NCBI GenBank assembly: GCA_016098155.1 | Contig: JAAAJB010000006.1 | Location: 1-64,000 of the forward strand | DNA length: 64,000 bases | Direction of reading: 5' to 3' | Origin: Actinomortierella ambigua | Taxonomy: Eukaryota; Mortierellomycota; Mortierellomycetes; Mortierellales; Mortierellaceae | Shown: positions 1-11,753 of the stretch, piece after piece | Layout of the letters: every line of letters begins with the position of its first letter | Position numbering within the stretch: position 1 is the stretch's first letter | Program-made: the position numbers and the translations under genes | Notes under the pieces: model-generated | Told to the model about the DNA's origin: nothing | What the model saw: only the letters and a program-made list of their open reading frames with translations | Databases searched by the model: none

Positions 1-2
1 GG

Positions 3-461
3 CGAGGTGTCGAACAGAGCGATGTCGAGGCAGTCAAATGGTTCACCAAGGCGGCTAGCCAAGGGGATCCAAGTGGACAGAACAACCTTGGAATCATGTA
101 CAAGAATGGAAGAGGTGTCGAACAGAGCGATGTCGAAGCAGTCAAATGGTTCACCAAGGCGGCCAGCCAAGGGAATCCAAGTGCACAGAACAACCTTGGA
201 CTCATGTACAAGAATGGAAGAGGTGTCGAACAGAGCGATGTCGAAGCAGTCAAATGGTTCACCAAGGCGGCCAGCCAAGGAAATTCCGGTGGACAGGTCC
301 AACTTGGATTCATGTACAAAAATGGGCGAGGTATCGAACAGAACGATGTCGAGGCAGGCAAATGGTTCACCAGGCAGCCAGCTAGAGGGTCCAAGTGGAC
401 AATTCAACATTGGATTGATGTACGAGATTGGGCGAGGCGTCGAACAGAGCACCGCAAATAG
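3..461 (+). CDS. Sel1-repeat protein, 3' part (cut by left window edge), C-terminus broken
   Basis: The open frame enters from the left edge and ends at a TAG at 459-461. It encodes four consecutive 36-residue Sel1-like repeats with the pattern [RG]GVEQSDVEAVKWFTKAA, QG, NNLG.MY.NGRG. Sel1 repeats form alpha-solenoids used as protein-interaction scaffolds. By similarity to the neighbouring gene at 1752-3406 this is probably the C-terminus of a second TKL kinase-Sel1 protein whose kinase domain lies outside the window; that is inference. In the fourth unit two one-base deletions (near 376 and 392) throw the Sel1 frame out: the next recognisable repeat piece (YEIGRGVEQS, about 421-450) is in a different frame. 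The last about 20 residues of the predicted protein are therefore out-of-frame sequence. It could be a recent pseudogene or a functional truncated protein. Confidence 0.7.
   Translation, partial: RGVEQSDVEAVKWFTKAASQGDPSGQNNLGIMYKNGRGVEQSDVEAVKWFTKAASQGNPSAQNNLGLMYKNGRGVEQSDVEAVKWFTKAASQGNSGGQVQLGFMYKNGRGIEQNDVEAGKWFTRQPARGSKWTIQHWIDVRDWARRRTEHRK
6..443 (+). repeat. Tandem 108-bp coding repeats (Sel1 units)
   Basis: The word GGTGTCG (or a one-base variant) recurs at 6, 114, 222, 330 and 436, so the period is exactly 108 bp except for the last interval, which is 106. Units 1 and 2 differ at only about five of 108 positions. Each unit is one Sel1 repeat. The same unit recurs more diverged in the kinase gene at about 3090-3400. 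Confidence 0.9.
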
Positions 462-599
462 CGCGTTCCAAGAACCTGCATCTTGCAATTTTAACCCCAT
501 GTCGATGTATGAGCCTGGCTCTGGTGTTCGAGTAAATAGTTTCGAAGCACTCGATTGTTCCGCAAAGCAACATCGAGACTTGATGTTTTTTTAGATGGA

Positions 600-1751
600 A
601 AGGGTGGCGTGTGGCGTGAAGATGAGAACCCAAATAGATGTGAGCCCTCTCAAATGGCCGTAACAACATTCTTTGGGTACACCACCATATAAGGACAACT
701 AGTCCACTTTCCTACCCCTAGATAGCATCAATAATGTCAAACGAGCTAATGCAAGCAGGAAAACTATTGCACTAAATGACCAAGGAAGTATGTGGACAGG
801 ACAGAGGAAGGATGATTTTCGTCTCAGTGAACAAGCACCACCGATACGAGCAAACATCATGAAATAGGCCTAAGATTAGAACTCTCACTGGTGGTTATAT
901 ATATACCGAGTTTCCGTTAAAAAAAAAACAACAACAACAACATCTTGTACTCATTGATAATCTCCAATGTGGAGCGGTTACGCCAGGCACCTGTAGGAAG
1001 GATGACGACCAGATTGTATTCTCGAGGACCTGGCTTGGATTGTGACTCCCGAGACTCAAGTACAACGGGCAAACGACTTTCAAGTCGTTTTGGCATGCCC
1101 GTGGTGGCACCTGTTGACTGGCACTGGCTGGTTTATCGTTGTTGAGTGGCGAGGTCAGGACACTGCGCCGTTGGACGCAGTCGCCGCCTTGAGTATCCCC
1201 ATAGAGGGTAGGCCTCAATACTTGTTCCGAAGTATTATACAAAGAGCTAGTCATCAAACAGACTCTTTATCATATTTCGCCTATACCCCCAGCCCTTATA
1301 CACCTTCTCTCGTCTAGCCCATGCAGTTCTCGTCTTAACAGCTGCTAGCCGGGCTATCACCAGTGGTGCCCCAACCTTTGGTCGGGTGTCTGAAAACAAA
1401 TGGGTTGCCCTTCACATATACCTATCGTGAATCTCGATATGCACACTGCCGCCGCAAGAATGCCTGCGGCTTCAATGAACGAGAAGCGAATGCTGAAGAG
1501 CGTACCATCACTGAGATTGTCACAGAGAGCTGTACCGACTTGAGGCAAGCGCACCGCTTCTACTTTGAATTTTCGGCTGAGGGACATGCAACGGTCCCAT
1601 CGATTTGTTTGGGAACACAAGGAAGACCCGTCCCGAGGAGGAGAGAAATCGCACACCTTCCTCTCATCTCTCTTTCTCATTACCACATCATCAGTCATTC
1701 TCATCCTCCCACGGTCATCTGGACACTTGCCACCACACATCTCTCTGCAGA
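600..1751. other. Intergenic region between the two Sel1 genes
   Basis: I see no convincing gene. The first 80 bases resemble the sequence after the kinase gene (compare 590-670 with 3545-3660) and so belong to the duplicated 3' flank. There is a TATATATATACC stretch and an A-rich (CAA)n run at 893-940. A segment at about 1327-1755 is open on both strands, but no family is recognisable in it; it may be the kinase gene's promoter and 5' UTR, or hold an extra upstream exon. Confidence 0.4.
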
Positions 1752-3406
1752 ATGAACCCTGGAAGAACCTCCAAAGTAAGCAAAGAGCAGCTGACATGTT
1801 TTGCCTGCGCTCAGCAGCCACTACCCTCCCCACGGATGCTGACATATGCCTTCTCTAGACATCCTTAATGATAGGGGAGTTTATCGGCGCAGGACAGTAT
1901 GGCGTCGTGTTCCACTGCCACTACAATGCTCGCAGGGCCGCCATCAAGAAGTTCAAGCTTCAAGACAAGAAGGACCAGACCGAGATCATCGAACATGAGA
2001 TCGACCTACTCCGACACCTCCAGTACCGCCACATCATCCAGTTCTACGGCGTGATTCGTCAAGACAACGAGATCTCACTCATCACCGACTTTGCCGAAGG
2101 CGGTAGTCTCAACGATGCCATTCAAGACTTGCGCGTAGCCGACTGGCGCGTCAAAGAACGAATTGCTCAAGAGATTGCCAACGGTCTGGCCTACATTCAC
2201 CACGAAGACATCATCCATCGAGACCTCAAGAGCGACAATGTCTTGCTTACAGGACTCATGGAGGTCAAGCTCTGTGACTTTGGGCTCGCTGTGGTCAAAA
2301 AGTCGAGTGGAAGTCACTCGACTGAAGTGATGCGAGGCACGGTCCGATGGCTGGCGCCTGAGCTGCTTCGTGCAGCGAAACCTTCGTATACCAGCAAGTC
2401 GGACATCTATGCTCTAGGGATGGTGATGTGGGAGATGGCAGCCATGTGCACTCTCCCGTTCAAGACCATTGACAACAACTTTGTGGTGGCCAAGGCTGTT
2501 CACGGCGGCGAACGTGAGAAGCTACCAGACAACACTCCTCCCGACTACTGGTGCTGGGTCGAGTTGTGCTGGAGACAAGATCCGGCCAACCGACCACAAG
2601 CACACGAGGTGATTCTGGCCAAGGTTCTGGCCAACGGTGCTTCGTCGCGACGACAGCCCACGAATGCAGTCGCTAGCTCGGAGAACGTTTCTCTTAAATT
2701 ATCTCTCGCCATGACCCCTGTAGCCACCGTTAACTTGCCTGTGCCTGGCACGAGCCCCAAAACTTTCCCTTCAGTACCTTCGCCATCTGAAGAGCTAGGA
2801 GTTATGCATTGTGTTGGTGACATGGATGCTGCGGGCCTTAGCGCGGAGCAGACCGATGATGAGGCCACAAGGTTGCACAAAGAAGCTTCCATCCAACAAA
2901 AATATGATTTGCAGACTAGTCTTGATATCACTACTCGAGGTTCACCGGCAACAGAGACCGACTTTGGACCCGCGCCTCTGTTTCCTAAGACATTGCGATA
3001 CGAACTTCCAGCTCTGAAGTCCAGCCTCACTCGGGTGATGAAGATTTCCTTTACGAAGCAGAGTAACGCAGGAGCAGTTGATATACGGCAAGCTGCCGAT
3101 AGAGGGAATTCGACTGCACAGAATACTCTCGGATCGATGTACCTGAATGGGCAAGTTGTCGAACAGGGCGATGTCGAGGCAGTCAAGTGGTTCACCAAGG
3201 CGGCCAACCAAGGGAATCCAGATGGACAGAACAACCTTGGAGTCATGTACGAGAATGGGCGTGGTGTCGAGCAGAGCGATGTCGAGGCAGTCAAATGGTA
3301 CACCAAGGCGGCCGGACAAGGCAGTCGAAGTGGAAAATCTAACCTTGGAAGAATTTACAACGATGGGCGAGGTGTCGAGCAGAGCGATGTCAAAACGTCT
3401 AAATAG
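1752..3406 (+). CDS. TKL-type protein kinase with C-terminal Sel1 repeats
   Basis: Predicted cytoplasmic signalling kinase of 523 residues. Proposed exons are 1752-1775 and 1859-3406. The first encodes MNPGRTSK and is joined at a phase-0 GTAAGC...CTGAC...TCTCTAG intron. Starting at the ATG at 1868 instead would leave only three residues before the glycine-rich loop. Kinase motifs in order: IGAGQYGVVF, AIKKF (ATP lysine), HRDLKSDN catalytic loop, CDFGLA, WLAPE. After a Ser/Thr-rich linker come three Sel1 repeats. The stop TAG falls exactly where the conserved Trp codon of the KW[FY] repeat motif should be, so the repeat array looks truncated by a TGG-to-TAG change. Fungi of the Mortierella and Glomus type carry many kinase-Sel1 genes; substrates are unknown. 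Confidence 0.85.
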
Positions 3407-3660
3407 TACCACAAAAGGCGCGTTCCAAATATTTGAATATTGCTAGTACAACTTCGTATCGATGTACGAGCCTGGCTTTGGTGTTCAAGTAAATAGTTGC
3501 GAAGCACTGTTTCGTGAAGCAACACTGAGGCATGAGATTTTGCAGAAAGGGAGGGCGGCCTGCGGCGTGAAGACGAGAGCCAGGATAGACACGACTCCCT
3601 GTTAATATATGGACAGCTGGATCGCTTTACTGTTGCCAGTAAGCATTGAGAAATAGCCAT
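3407..3660 (+). pseudogene. Decayed Sel1 remnant downstream of the kinase stop, shared with the upstream paralogue
   Basis: Just after the TAG the frame continues as YHKRRV, the expected continuation of a Sel1 unit. At about 3462-3500 a degenerate unit reads SMYEPGFGVQVNS. The upstream gene has the matching degenerate unit MSMYEPGSGVRVNS at about 501-542, followed by similar flanking DNA (GGCGTGAAGA...GAG). Both genes therefore descend from one ancestor that already carried this decayed repeat. No protein is expected from this stretch. Confidence 0.6.
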
Positions 3661-3879
3661 AAGAACGCATGCAGGTAGGAATACGATGGGATGAACACTT
3701 TCCAGTGAACTAGTGCCATCGGAGTAGCCAGTCCGTAAAAATCAAGTGAAGTCGAAAAATTGGTCACTGCCCTTTTTTGGGAGGCTGGGTTTAGTTCTTC
3801 AGCTATTGTCAACCGACAATTTTTCTTTTGACCTTCCGTTTCCCCCTCCACTGTGCACCGCACATTCAATGCAGTCGCA

Positions 3880-6800
3880 ATGTCTGGAGGCCTTAATTCA
3901 TCCTCCGAGGGGATGCATGGCACGCCGAGTAAGCGGTCATCACTATTCAAGGTGCGCATTGCTGACATTGACCACTATATGGCAGCTCCGGGTCCGTTGG
4001 ACTTGGCGTTTTGCCAGTTCTTGCCACCCAAAGTTCCGGTTGCAAAGGTGCCAGTCCTCCGAGTCTTTGGTGCCAATGAAGCTGGGCAAAAGTGCTGCCT
4101 CCATATTCACAGGGTATGTCCCCCATTGTATCTGTGCAATCATGCCCTCAGCATGGGAAACAATTCCCATTTTTGCCCATTTTAAATGGCGTCAAATGAA
4201 TTGACTCTATTCCCTCTCGTGCCAATCTAGGCGTACCCTTACTTTTATGTGCCCTACGAAGGCGAGCTTGACGAAAGTAAGGTGCAGACCACTGAAATAG
4301 CTCCTCTATGGATTTGTCCGTTTACTTCATTACCGTCTTTTATCTAACCTTTCATCGTCTTCTGATCCATCCGCATTCGCAGCGACGCTGAACACATTCA
4401 TTCACACGTTGGGACTTAGTCTGAACCGTGCGACCACATTATCATATGGTGGCGACCCCAACAACGTTCGCAAATCTCAATATGTGGCGGCGATCATACC
4501 TGTGAAGGGGGTACCATTTTATGGTTATCATGTCGGCTATGCAAACTTTCTCAAGATTTATCTCTTCAACCCAGACAATGAAACGAGGATCGTGGATCTT
4601 ATGCGAGGTGGCGCCGTCATGAATCGGTCATTTCAGCCCTTTGAAGCCCATATCCCCTTTCGCCTTCAGTTCTGCATCGATTTTAACCTCTATGGCATGG
4701 GGTGGGTCGAGATGGAGAGCGCTCTCTTTCGTAATGATGTACCACGTAAGTCTATCATCTCATTAGTGTACTTCGATTCGTCTGTTGCTTTTGTGCATGA
4801 GGGTATGCTCATATTCAATGAAATTCTCGTCAATGTAGATTCATACGAGGGCGAGCATCCAAAGCGCTGGACAATAGACAATGTTGTGGACGAGAATATT
4901 TGGGCAGTGGACAAGGGCCAGACAAAGATCTCTAACTGTGAGGTTGAGCTGGATACGACCATTGACCAGATCATTAATCGAGACAGGGCTCCTGAACGAA
5001 ACACGCACCATACCTTGGAGGAGTGCTTTAAGGCGCCCCTCACCCAAGCGCAAGTGCCCTCTGTGGCTGGGCTCTGGGAGGTACTGGTCAGCTGAGAAGG
5101 AGAGAATAGCTCAGTGCTTTGGTAGACAGGAAGGTTATCAACCAATAACCATCGAACTAACTCCCTATTCTACCAACTTGCTTCAAAGGACGATGCTATT
5201 CGCCGTAGAGCAAAAGGACTGCCGTCACAAGAGCCACCAAAGACGCAGGCTCGTGAGAAGGAGGCGATGCCATGGCATAATCACGATAGAGCACTAGCAA
5301 TGGTGGCCGAGCTCGTCCATGAAGTGATGCTGCAAGAAAACGCCTCTACTCCACCAACCTTCGAATCATTCATTGTCAAGGAGAACCCCGAGACACGGCC
5401 TTGGATGACAGCGTATGAGGCCGTCAACGCCTTGTGTCCTCAGCCCGTTGCTGAAGGAGGAATGGGAAATGCCGACCCGTCAGAAGTGCTCTTTGACGAA
5501 GGAGACTCCTCCATCATTATCAACGAAGATGTTATTTCTCAAGCAGTAAGTTCCCGTTGAGTGGTACACGGAGTTTTGTAGTTAAAGGAAGAATAATCGT
5601 ACAATCATTCATGTCCCTTTCTCACTATTACTGTTCTCATATAGGTGGGCGCATCTGAAGTTCGCACCAATGCCAAGCAGACCCGAGATGGGGTCCGTGG
5701 CATGGATGACATTGAGGCAGATGATGACGACCATGAATTGTTTGGCTTGCTCGGGGACGAATTTGTGGGACTGGATGAAGATGATCTGTTAAATGTGGTA
5801 GACCAGTGGGAGGACCTGGCCGCCACCTCTGATACGGATGTGGCCAGTCACGTTCCCGGCGTTGTGCGACCCCCAACGGAAAGGCCTCACAAAGACTACC
5901 CATCTAGTGTCGCTCCAAGGTCGCTACAGATACCACAATACGACGGCAGTGGAGACCACGACGACGAAGACGATGATTTCGTCGCCGACAGTGAGCTGCC
6001 CGACATGAGGAAGAGAAAACACCAGACAAGCGCTGAGGCAGAATGGAGAAGCCACATGCGATCGAGCGGAAGTAAGCGGAGCAAATCCAGGCAGCCTCTC
6101 ATCTCGCCGTCGTCAACTACATCATCGTCGACTCGAAGTTGGTCGCAAGGAAATGAATCAAACGGCCGTACTCGACCAGATATCTCCTCGACTAGCCAGC
6201 ACACGTTAACATCAAGAGCATCACAACCACCTAGCTCTACATCTCGATTGGGGAGTCAAGCAAGTGTTCCCAGGTCACTGCCGTTTTCATCACTTCATAG
6301 CAGGCTTTCACCTGCTCGAGTACTATCCAGTTTGGGTTCTACCGTCGCCAATACCCCTTCACCCGCTTCCCACATGCGGCCTCTGCCCGCAGTCGAGATT
6401 CCAATAAGTGCAAGCAAGTCCTCAGCAGCTACATTACGACAGATCATGCCACGATCCCGCTTCCTGGTGAACGATGAAGACGATCCAATCATCGATGACG
6501 ACGACAGTCTAGAAAATATATTCGCCAACGATGAATTTTGTGCAATGGATGAGCCCCAGGTGGCTGGGCAACATCAGGCCCAGTCATTTGAACACTCATC
6601 GAGATATGAGCCACAGCTCCAGGAGAAACCGACAAGCCATGAGCAGGGTAGCAAGCTGGACTTTCCTGCACCTGCTTCACCTCACCACCAGTATTTCATG
6701 TCCACATTAAGTGAAATGTGGTCATCACCATCGCCATCTCCTCCAAAGCTCTCGTTCTTCAACGCTCCGCCGCGGGCCTTCTCACCGAGTGCAATACAGG

Positions 6801-9800
6801 AAGTCTCGAGCCTACCGGGTCCTGCTGGAACTGCTGAGCCAATGCTGGTGGATGACCAGGCCACTAAAGACCTATCGGGACTGGATAAAACCGAGTCCCA
6901 GAAATCGGCGCCTGAGCACACCGCTTCTCAGCCTGCTGAGTCTGACACAAGCTCCGTCTTCACTTCGCCAAATCGGTCGAAGCGATCTCGCCGCGTGTCC
7001 TGGCACCCGTCGCCTGATGTTGTGTACACCTTTGCGGCAGAGCCACCGCAGGATGAAATTCAAGCAGGGGCGTTATTGTCGTCTGTAGTCGAGGAGACCT
7101 TTATTGCCGAAGACAGCGACGACGAGGGATCTGATTCTCGGCGGTCCGTCAATCTCAAAGATATCCAACTTGAGGATACTTTCAAGGCTAGCGCTCATGA
7201 GCAGTCGGAGCTGAGTAGTAAGAGCAGCAGAAGCAGCAGCAGCACTAGCTCAAGACACAGAGGATCGGTTGTCCTTGCCGAGGACTCGTTTGAGGCAAAC
7301 AAGTCTGACGAAATTTTGTTGCCGTCGTCGCTCTTTTCCTCCTCCCCTCGTTGGTCCATGGCTCTGCCGACATGCCACTCATACCAATTCAATATACCCG
7401 CTCCAACAGCAAGTGGCCTGTTGTCAACACTGGACGACCATCATCTGCCCCATATCGTTCACCAAAAGCCGTTCTTTTCCAATGCGGCCGACCTCCCCCC
7501 ACGCTCCAAGACCTTTGGTGGAAAGGAATTTCGTCTCGAGTCGCACGACTTGGCATTCACCAGGCGCTTTGTTGGGGGTCACAACACTCTGCTGTCCTCC
7601 ACTTCCGATGGAGCGGACAAAACGACGTTTACAACAAGCCTTCTTCCTCCGCGGGGCACCAAATTCTGGGAGCCAGTACAGCCGCCGCCGACGTACGCAG
7701 CGATGACAGCATGGCTTGCGTCGGAAGAGGCAGAGAAGAGGAAGAAGCGATCGTCCGTGTTTGCGCCGTCAACGCAGCAACAACGCGAGAAGATTTCACA
7801 GCTGGAGGCGCCGACACCTAAGAACCCATATGGGTACAAGAACAGTCCGACGAAAGTGGCTGGATCGGCGGCGATCGAAAAGGACCACATGGATCTGTTC
7901 AGCATGGAGGTGATGTGCCATACCCGCGGCGAACTGCTGCCAGACCCCAAACAGGACATGATCTTGGCAATATTTTACTGCTGGCAGACCGAACGCGAAG
8001 AATTTGTGTCGAACGGCTGGGAACCAGGGTAAGAGCAGTCTTTATTTCTTTTACTGGTGTTTACAAGTCTTGGGTTATTCTTTTACATCTTGGATTACTA
8101 ATGTTTCCACTGCAATTGGTTAAAAAAAACAGTTTTCGCATCGGCATGATTACCCACGAGGAGGCATCGTTTGGTACAAAGATGGGATTGTCAGGGCTCG
8201 GCGAGAACTCGGTCAAGGTGACGCAGAACGAGAGGGAGATGATCGAAGAGGCGATGCGACTGGTGCGTGATCTTGATCCGGATATACTGGTTGGCTACGA
8301 GATTCACAACGCTTCGTGGGGCTATCTCGTGGATCGGTATCAAGCACTTGCAGGGGCGGACCTGGCCAAGATGATCTCGAGGATCCACTACCACACCGTC
8401 CCGACCTTGACGAAACGAGCGCTCGAGGAACGCAACTCCTACAACAGCAAGCACTCCTCGGGGATCAAGATCATTGGCCGCCATATGTTTAATGTTTGGC
8501 GACTCATCCGGAGCGAGGTGGCATTGACGAACTATGGGTTTAGTAATGTCATTTTTCACGTCCTGCAACAGAGGTAACATTTTTTTTTTGCTTCACAATC
8601 GAATTGCACCCCCCGCCGCCGCCCTGTAACATCCGTGTCTTTGTGCATGGCTAACGAATAGCTTCTCGTTTTATTTTTATGGGTTAGGATTCCAAGCTAC
8701 AGCCATCGAACGTTGACCACGTGGTGGACAGATGGCTCCCCGCTCCACCAATCGCGCGTGATCCGACACTATCTCAGCATGGTGCAGTACTCGCTGCAGT
8801 TGATCGAGGTGCAAGAGCTCGTCTCGCGCACGAGTGAGTTTGCGCGTGTCTTTGGTATCGATTTTTTCAGCGTCATCTCCCGAGGCTCGCAATACAAGGT
8901 CGAATCGCTCATGGTACGTCTGGCCAAGCCCGAAAACTACATCATGATCTCACCGAGTCGCCAACAGGTGGGGTCTCAACGCGCCGCCGAGTGTCTGCCC
9001 ATGATCATGGAACCCGAGTCGGCCTTTTACGAAGACCCTGTAGCTGTCTTGGACTTTCAGAGCCTGTATCCGTCGGTGATGATTGCCTACAACTATTGCT
9101 ACTCGACTTGCTTGGGTAAGCTGGGCGGTGGATCCAAGTTGGGCGTGACCGAGTACCGACCCCAACCTGGGATCTTGCCGCTGGTCAAGGACCATCTTCA
9201 TGTGGCACCCAACAATGTGATGTATGTCAATCAAGAGATACGTCGTGGCCTGCTGGGGAGGATGCTGACCGAGATCCTCGAGACGCGAGTGATGGTCAAG
9301 AAGGCGATGAAGGATCAACCGGACGACAAGTCGTTGTTGAAGCTGTTGCAGGCTCGCCAGATGGGACTCAAGTTTCTCGCCAACGTCACGTACGGCTACA
9401 CGTGCGCGAGCTTCTCGGGGCGAATGCCCGGCATTGAGATTGCCGACTCGATTGTGCACAGTGCCCGTGAGACGCTGGAGAGGGCCATCCAGTTTGTCGG
9501 TGAGAATCCGAAATGGAAGGCGCGGGTTGTTTATGGCGATACCGACTCGATGTTTGTGCACCTGCCGGGACGGACGCGAGAGGAGGCCTTTGAGATTGCG
9601 TACGATATTGCGGAGACGATCACCAGGATGAACCCCAGGCCGGTCAAACTCAAGTTTGAAAAGATCTACCATGGATGCTTCCTGGTGACCAAGAAACGCT
9701 ATGTCGGTGCGTCCTATGAATACCCTGGTCAGGTCGAGCCCATCTTTGATGCCAAAGGTATCGAGACAATCCGACGAGACGGCGTACCAGCTGTGCAAAA

Positions 9801-11664
9801 GATCATGGAGACCTGTATCAAGTAAGATGTACAACCTCGCTGTTTGGAGTAATTGTGGAACGTGTGTTGGTAGGCGGTGATACTAACCTGCAAATTTGCG
9901 CTGCGAAAACAAAATAGAACCATGTTCCGAACTCAGGATCTGTCTCAAGTTAAAGCCTACCTGCTTCGCCAGTGGTCCAAGATTCTTCAAGGTCGTTGTC
10001 CTGTGCCGGATTTTATGTTTGGCAAGGAGGTCCGTCTTGGATCATACAGGTAAAGACCAGGAGCAAAACTTTTTTGATTATTTTGTCCGCGCAGCACAAC
10101 GATACAATAGAACATCCATTTGGCTCTCTCTCTCTTTTATTTTGCTCACATCTCTCTGCTGGTATCAAACCCCCCCCCCTCCACTTCCTCCCACATTAGT
10201 GACAATGGCGTGCCCCCACCAGGTGCAGTCGTCAGTGCCCGGCGCATGGAAGTCGATCCACGCGCAGAGCCCCAACATAAAGAGCGCGTTCCTTACGTGG
10301 TCGTGTACGGCGAGCCCGGCGCACGTCTGACCGATCAAGTGGTCGAGCCCAAAGAGCTGCTACGGAACCCCGAGCTTCAGCTCAACGGCCAGTACTACAT
10401 CACCAAGCAGATCATCCCAAGTCTGGAACGCATCCTACAACTGGCCGGGGCCGATGTCAAGTCATGGTTCGAGAGCATGCCCAAGGTCTTGCGCGCCCCA
10501 CCCTTGACCAGCCTCGCCGGTGCTGGTCCTACGGCTGCCATGAGGAAGAGCAGCAAGCAACGCAAGATGGCCAAGGCAATCGAACAGGCGAGCGCGCCGC
10601 CTTTGGAACAACAGGCAGAAGCCAGTGGCCCTTCTGCTCCTCCTGCTGCCACTGCTGAGCCGCACAACAACAACCCCTTCGCTGCAGGAGCTCTTCCCTC
10701 TGCTGCAGAGCCCTCTTTGGCATCCGGTAGCGGCAGCAGTAACAGCACTGGCCCTTCTCGGCCAAAGCCCGGCGATCGACGGCGACGACGGGGAGGAAAA
10801 GGGTTTGTGACGCTTGGGCCACGGATCGAACGATTCTACCAGAGTGTAAACTGTCTGGTCTGTGAGCAACGGATCACTTCGCCTCATCGACCGCTGTTGT
10901 TGCCAAAGTCCAGAAGCCGCCTGTCCTTTGGTAGCGGTGGTGGTGGGAATGGATCGCGGGGGTCCTTGATGCCCCCATCATCATCCTCTGCGTCGATCTT
11001 GGCTTCGTTGTCCTCGATTCTCTGCAGCGACTGTCTCGACAATGAGCAAGGTGGCCGCGTGGCCACGATGCTGGCGCTGCAGGGCAGGCTGAGACGCAAC
11101 GAGCGAGACCTACGTGCGACGGTCGATGTCTGTAGCTCGTGCTGTGGTGGTGGCCCCCCGCAAGGTGGGTGTGGTGTGGCACCACCCTTTGTGGAAGAGG
11201 GTCACTCTGGCCTATCCATGTCATCCATGTCTCTCTCCCAAATAGCGACAACGACGACGACGGGTACGGAACTGGTTGCTTGCGAGAGTATCGAGTGTCC
11301 AGTCTTTTGGCGTCGTCGGAAAGAGCAACGCACCCGCGAAACGCTACAGACGACGGTCCAGCGGTGTCTGGACAAACTGGAGGCTTTGGACCGTGCGGAA
11401 CAGTATGAGCTGTTCTTGCAGGCGGAGCAAGAGGCGTTCAATGCGGAATCGGACCTTGTCCTGCCAGAGGTGGAGGACGAGGACGAAGATGGAGAACGAG
11501 GAGACTTTGCTGCTGATAGTGACCAGGATGAGCATCTGATGGAGGCGCTGCTACTTGGGGGTGAGGCCATATCCAAGGCTGAGCTTGTTGGTGGTGCTGG
11601 TTCTGAATCGACGGAGGACGAGGACGGAGATGCAGATAGCGATACCCATGCACTCGATTGGTGA
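3880..11664 (+). CDS. REV3: DNA polymerase zeta catalytic subunit (translesion polymerase)
   Basis: B-family polymerase that extends past DNA lesions in the nucleus with Rev7 and Pol31/Pol32. Ten exons give 2265 residues: 3880-4113, 4231-4276, 4383-4745, 4839-5080, 5189-5545, 5645-8028, 8133-8573, 8688-9821, 9918-10049, 10200-11664. The N-terminus has the Rev3/Pol-delta-like start (VRIADIDHYM, YPYFYVPYEG). Residues about 415-1140 are acidic, Ser-rich and disordered. The exonuclease-like and palm regions follow, with DFQSLYPS (1478-1485), the LKFLANVTYGY motif and YGDTDS (1638-1643). The C-terminus has two cysteine modules: CLVC (1996) with CSDC, then CSSC (2089) with CESIEC (2139-2144), the Fe-S/Pol31-binding CysB. 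An acidic tail follows. Length lies between yeast (about 1500) and human (about 3130). All active-site motifs are intact. The start ATG is the first in frame but is not certain. Confidence 0.95.
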
Positions 11665-11753
11665 AATCGGAATAAAATCCACCCACCTCTCTCCCTTCTC
11701 TTCACAACATCTGCGATATCCTTTTGTTTTTTATTTTGTTTTTTTTTTTTCAG

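Noticed and set aside
6..443. Regularly spaced repeats resembling a CRISPR array
   Set aside because: The period is 108 bp of continuous coding repeat without spacers, and the genome is eukaryotic.
2545..3306. 253-codon open frame on the minus strand inside the kinase gene
   Set aside because: It is a shadow of the Sel1-repeat and linker coding sequence on the plus strand, with no domain and no intron signals.
5078..5190. Apparent frameshift in REV3: frame 2 (VPSVAGLWE) seems to jump to frame 3 (YWSAEKERI) and back
   Set aside because: A 108-nt phase-0 intron (5081-5188) with a CTAAC branch site and acceptor CTTCAAAG joins GLWE to DDAIRRRAKGL, matching the family and keeping frame, so no indel is needed.
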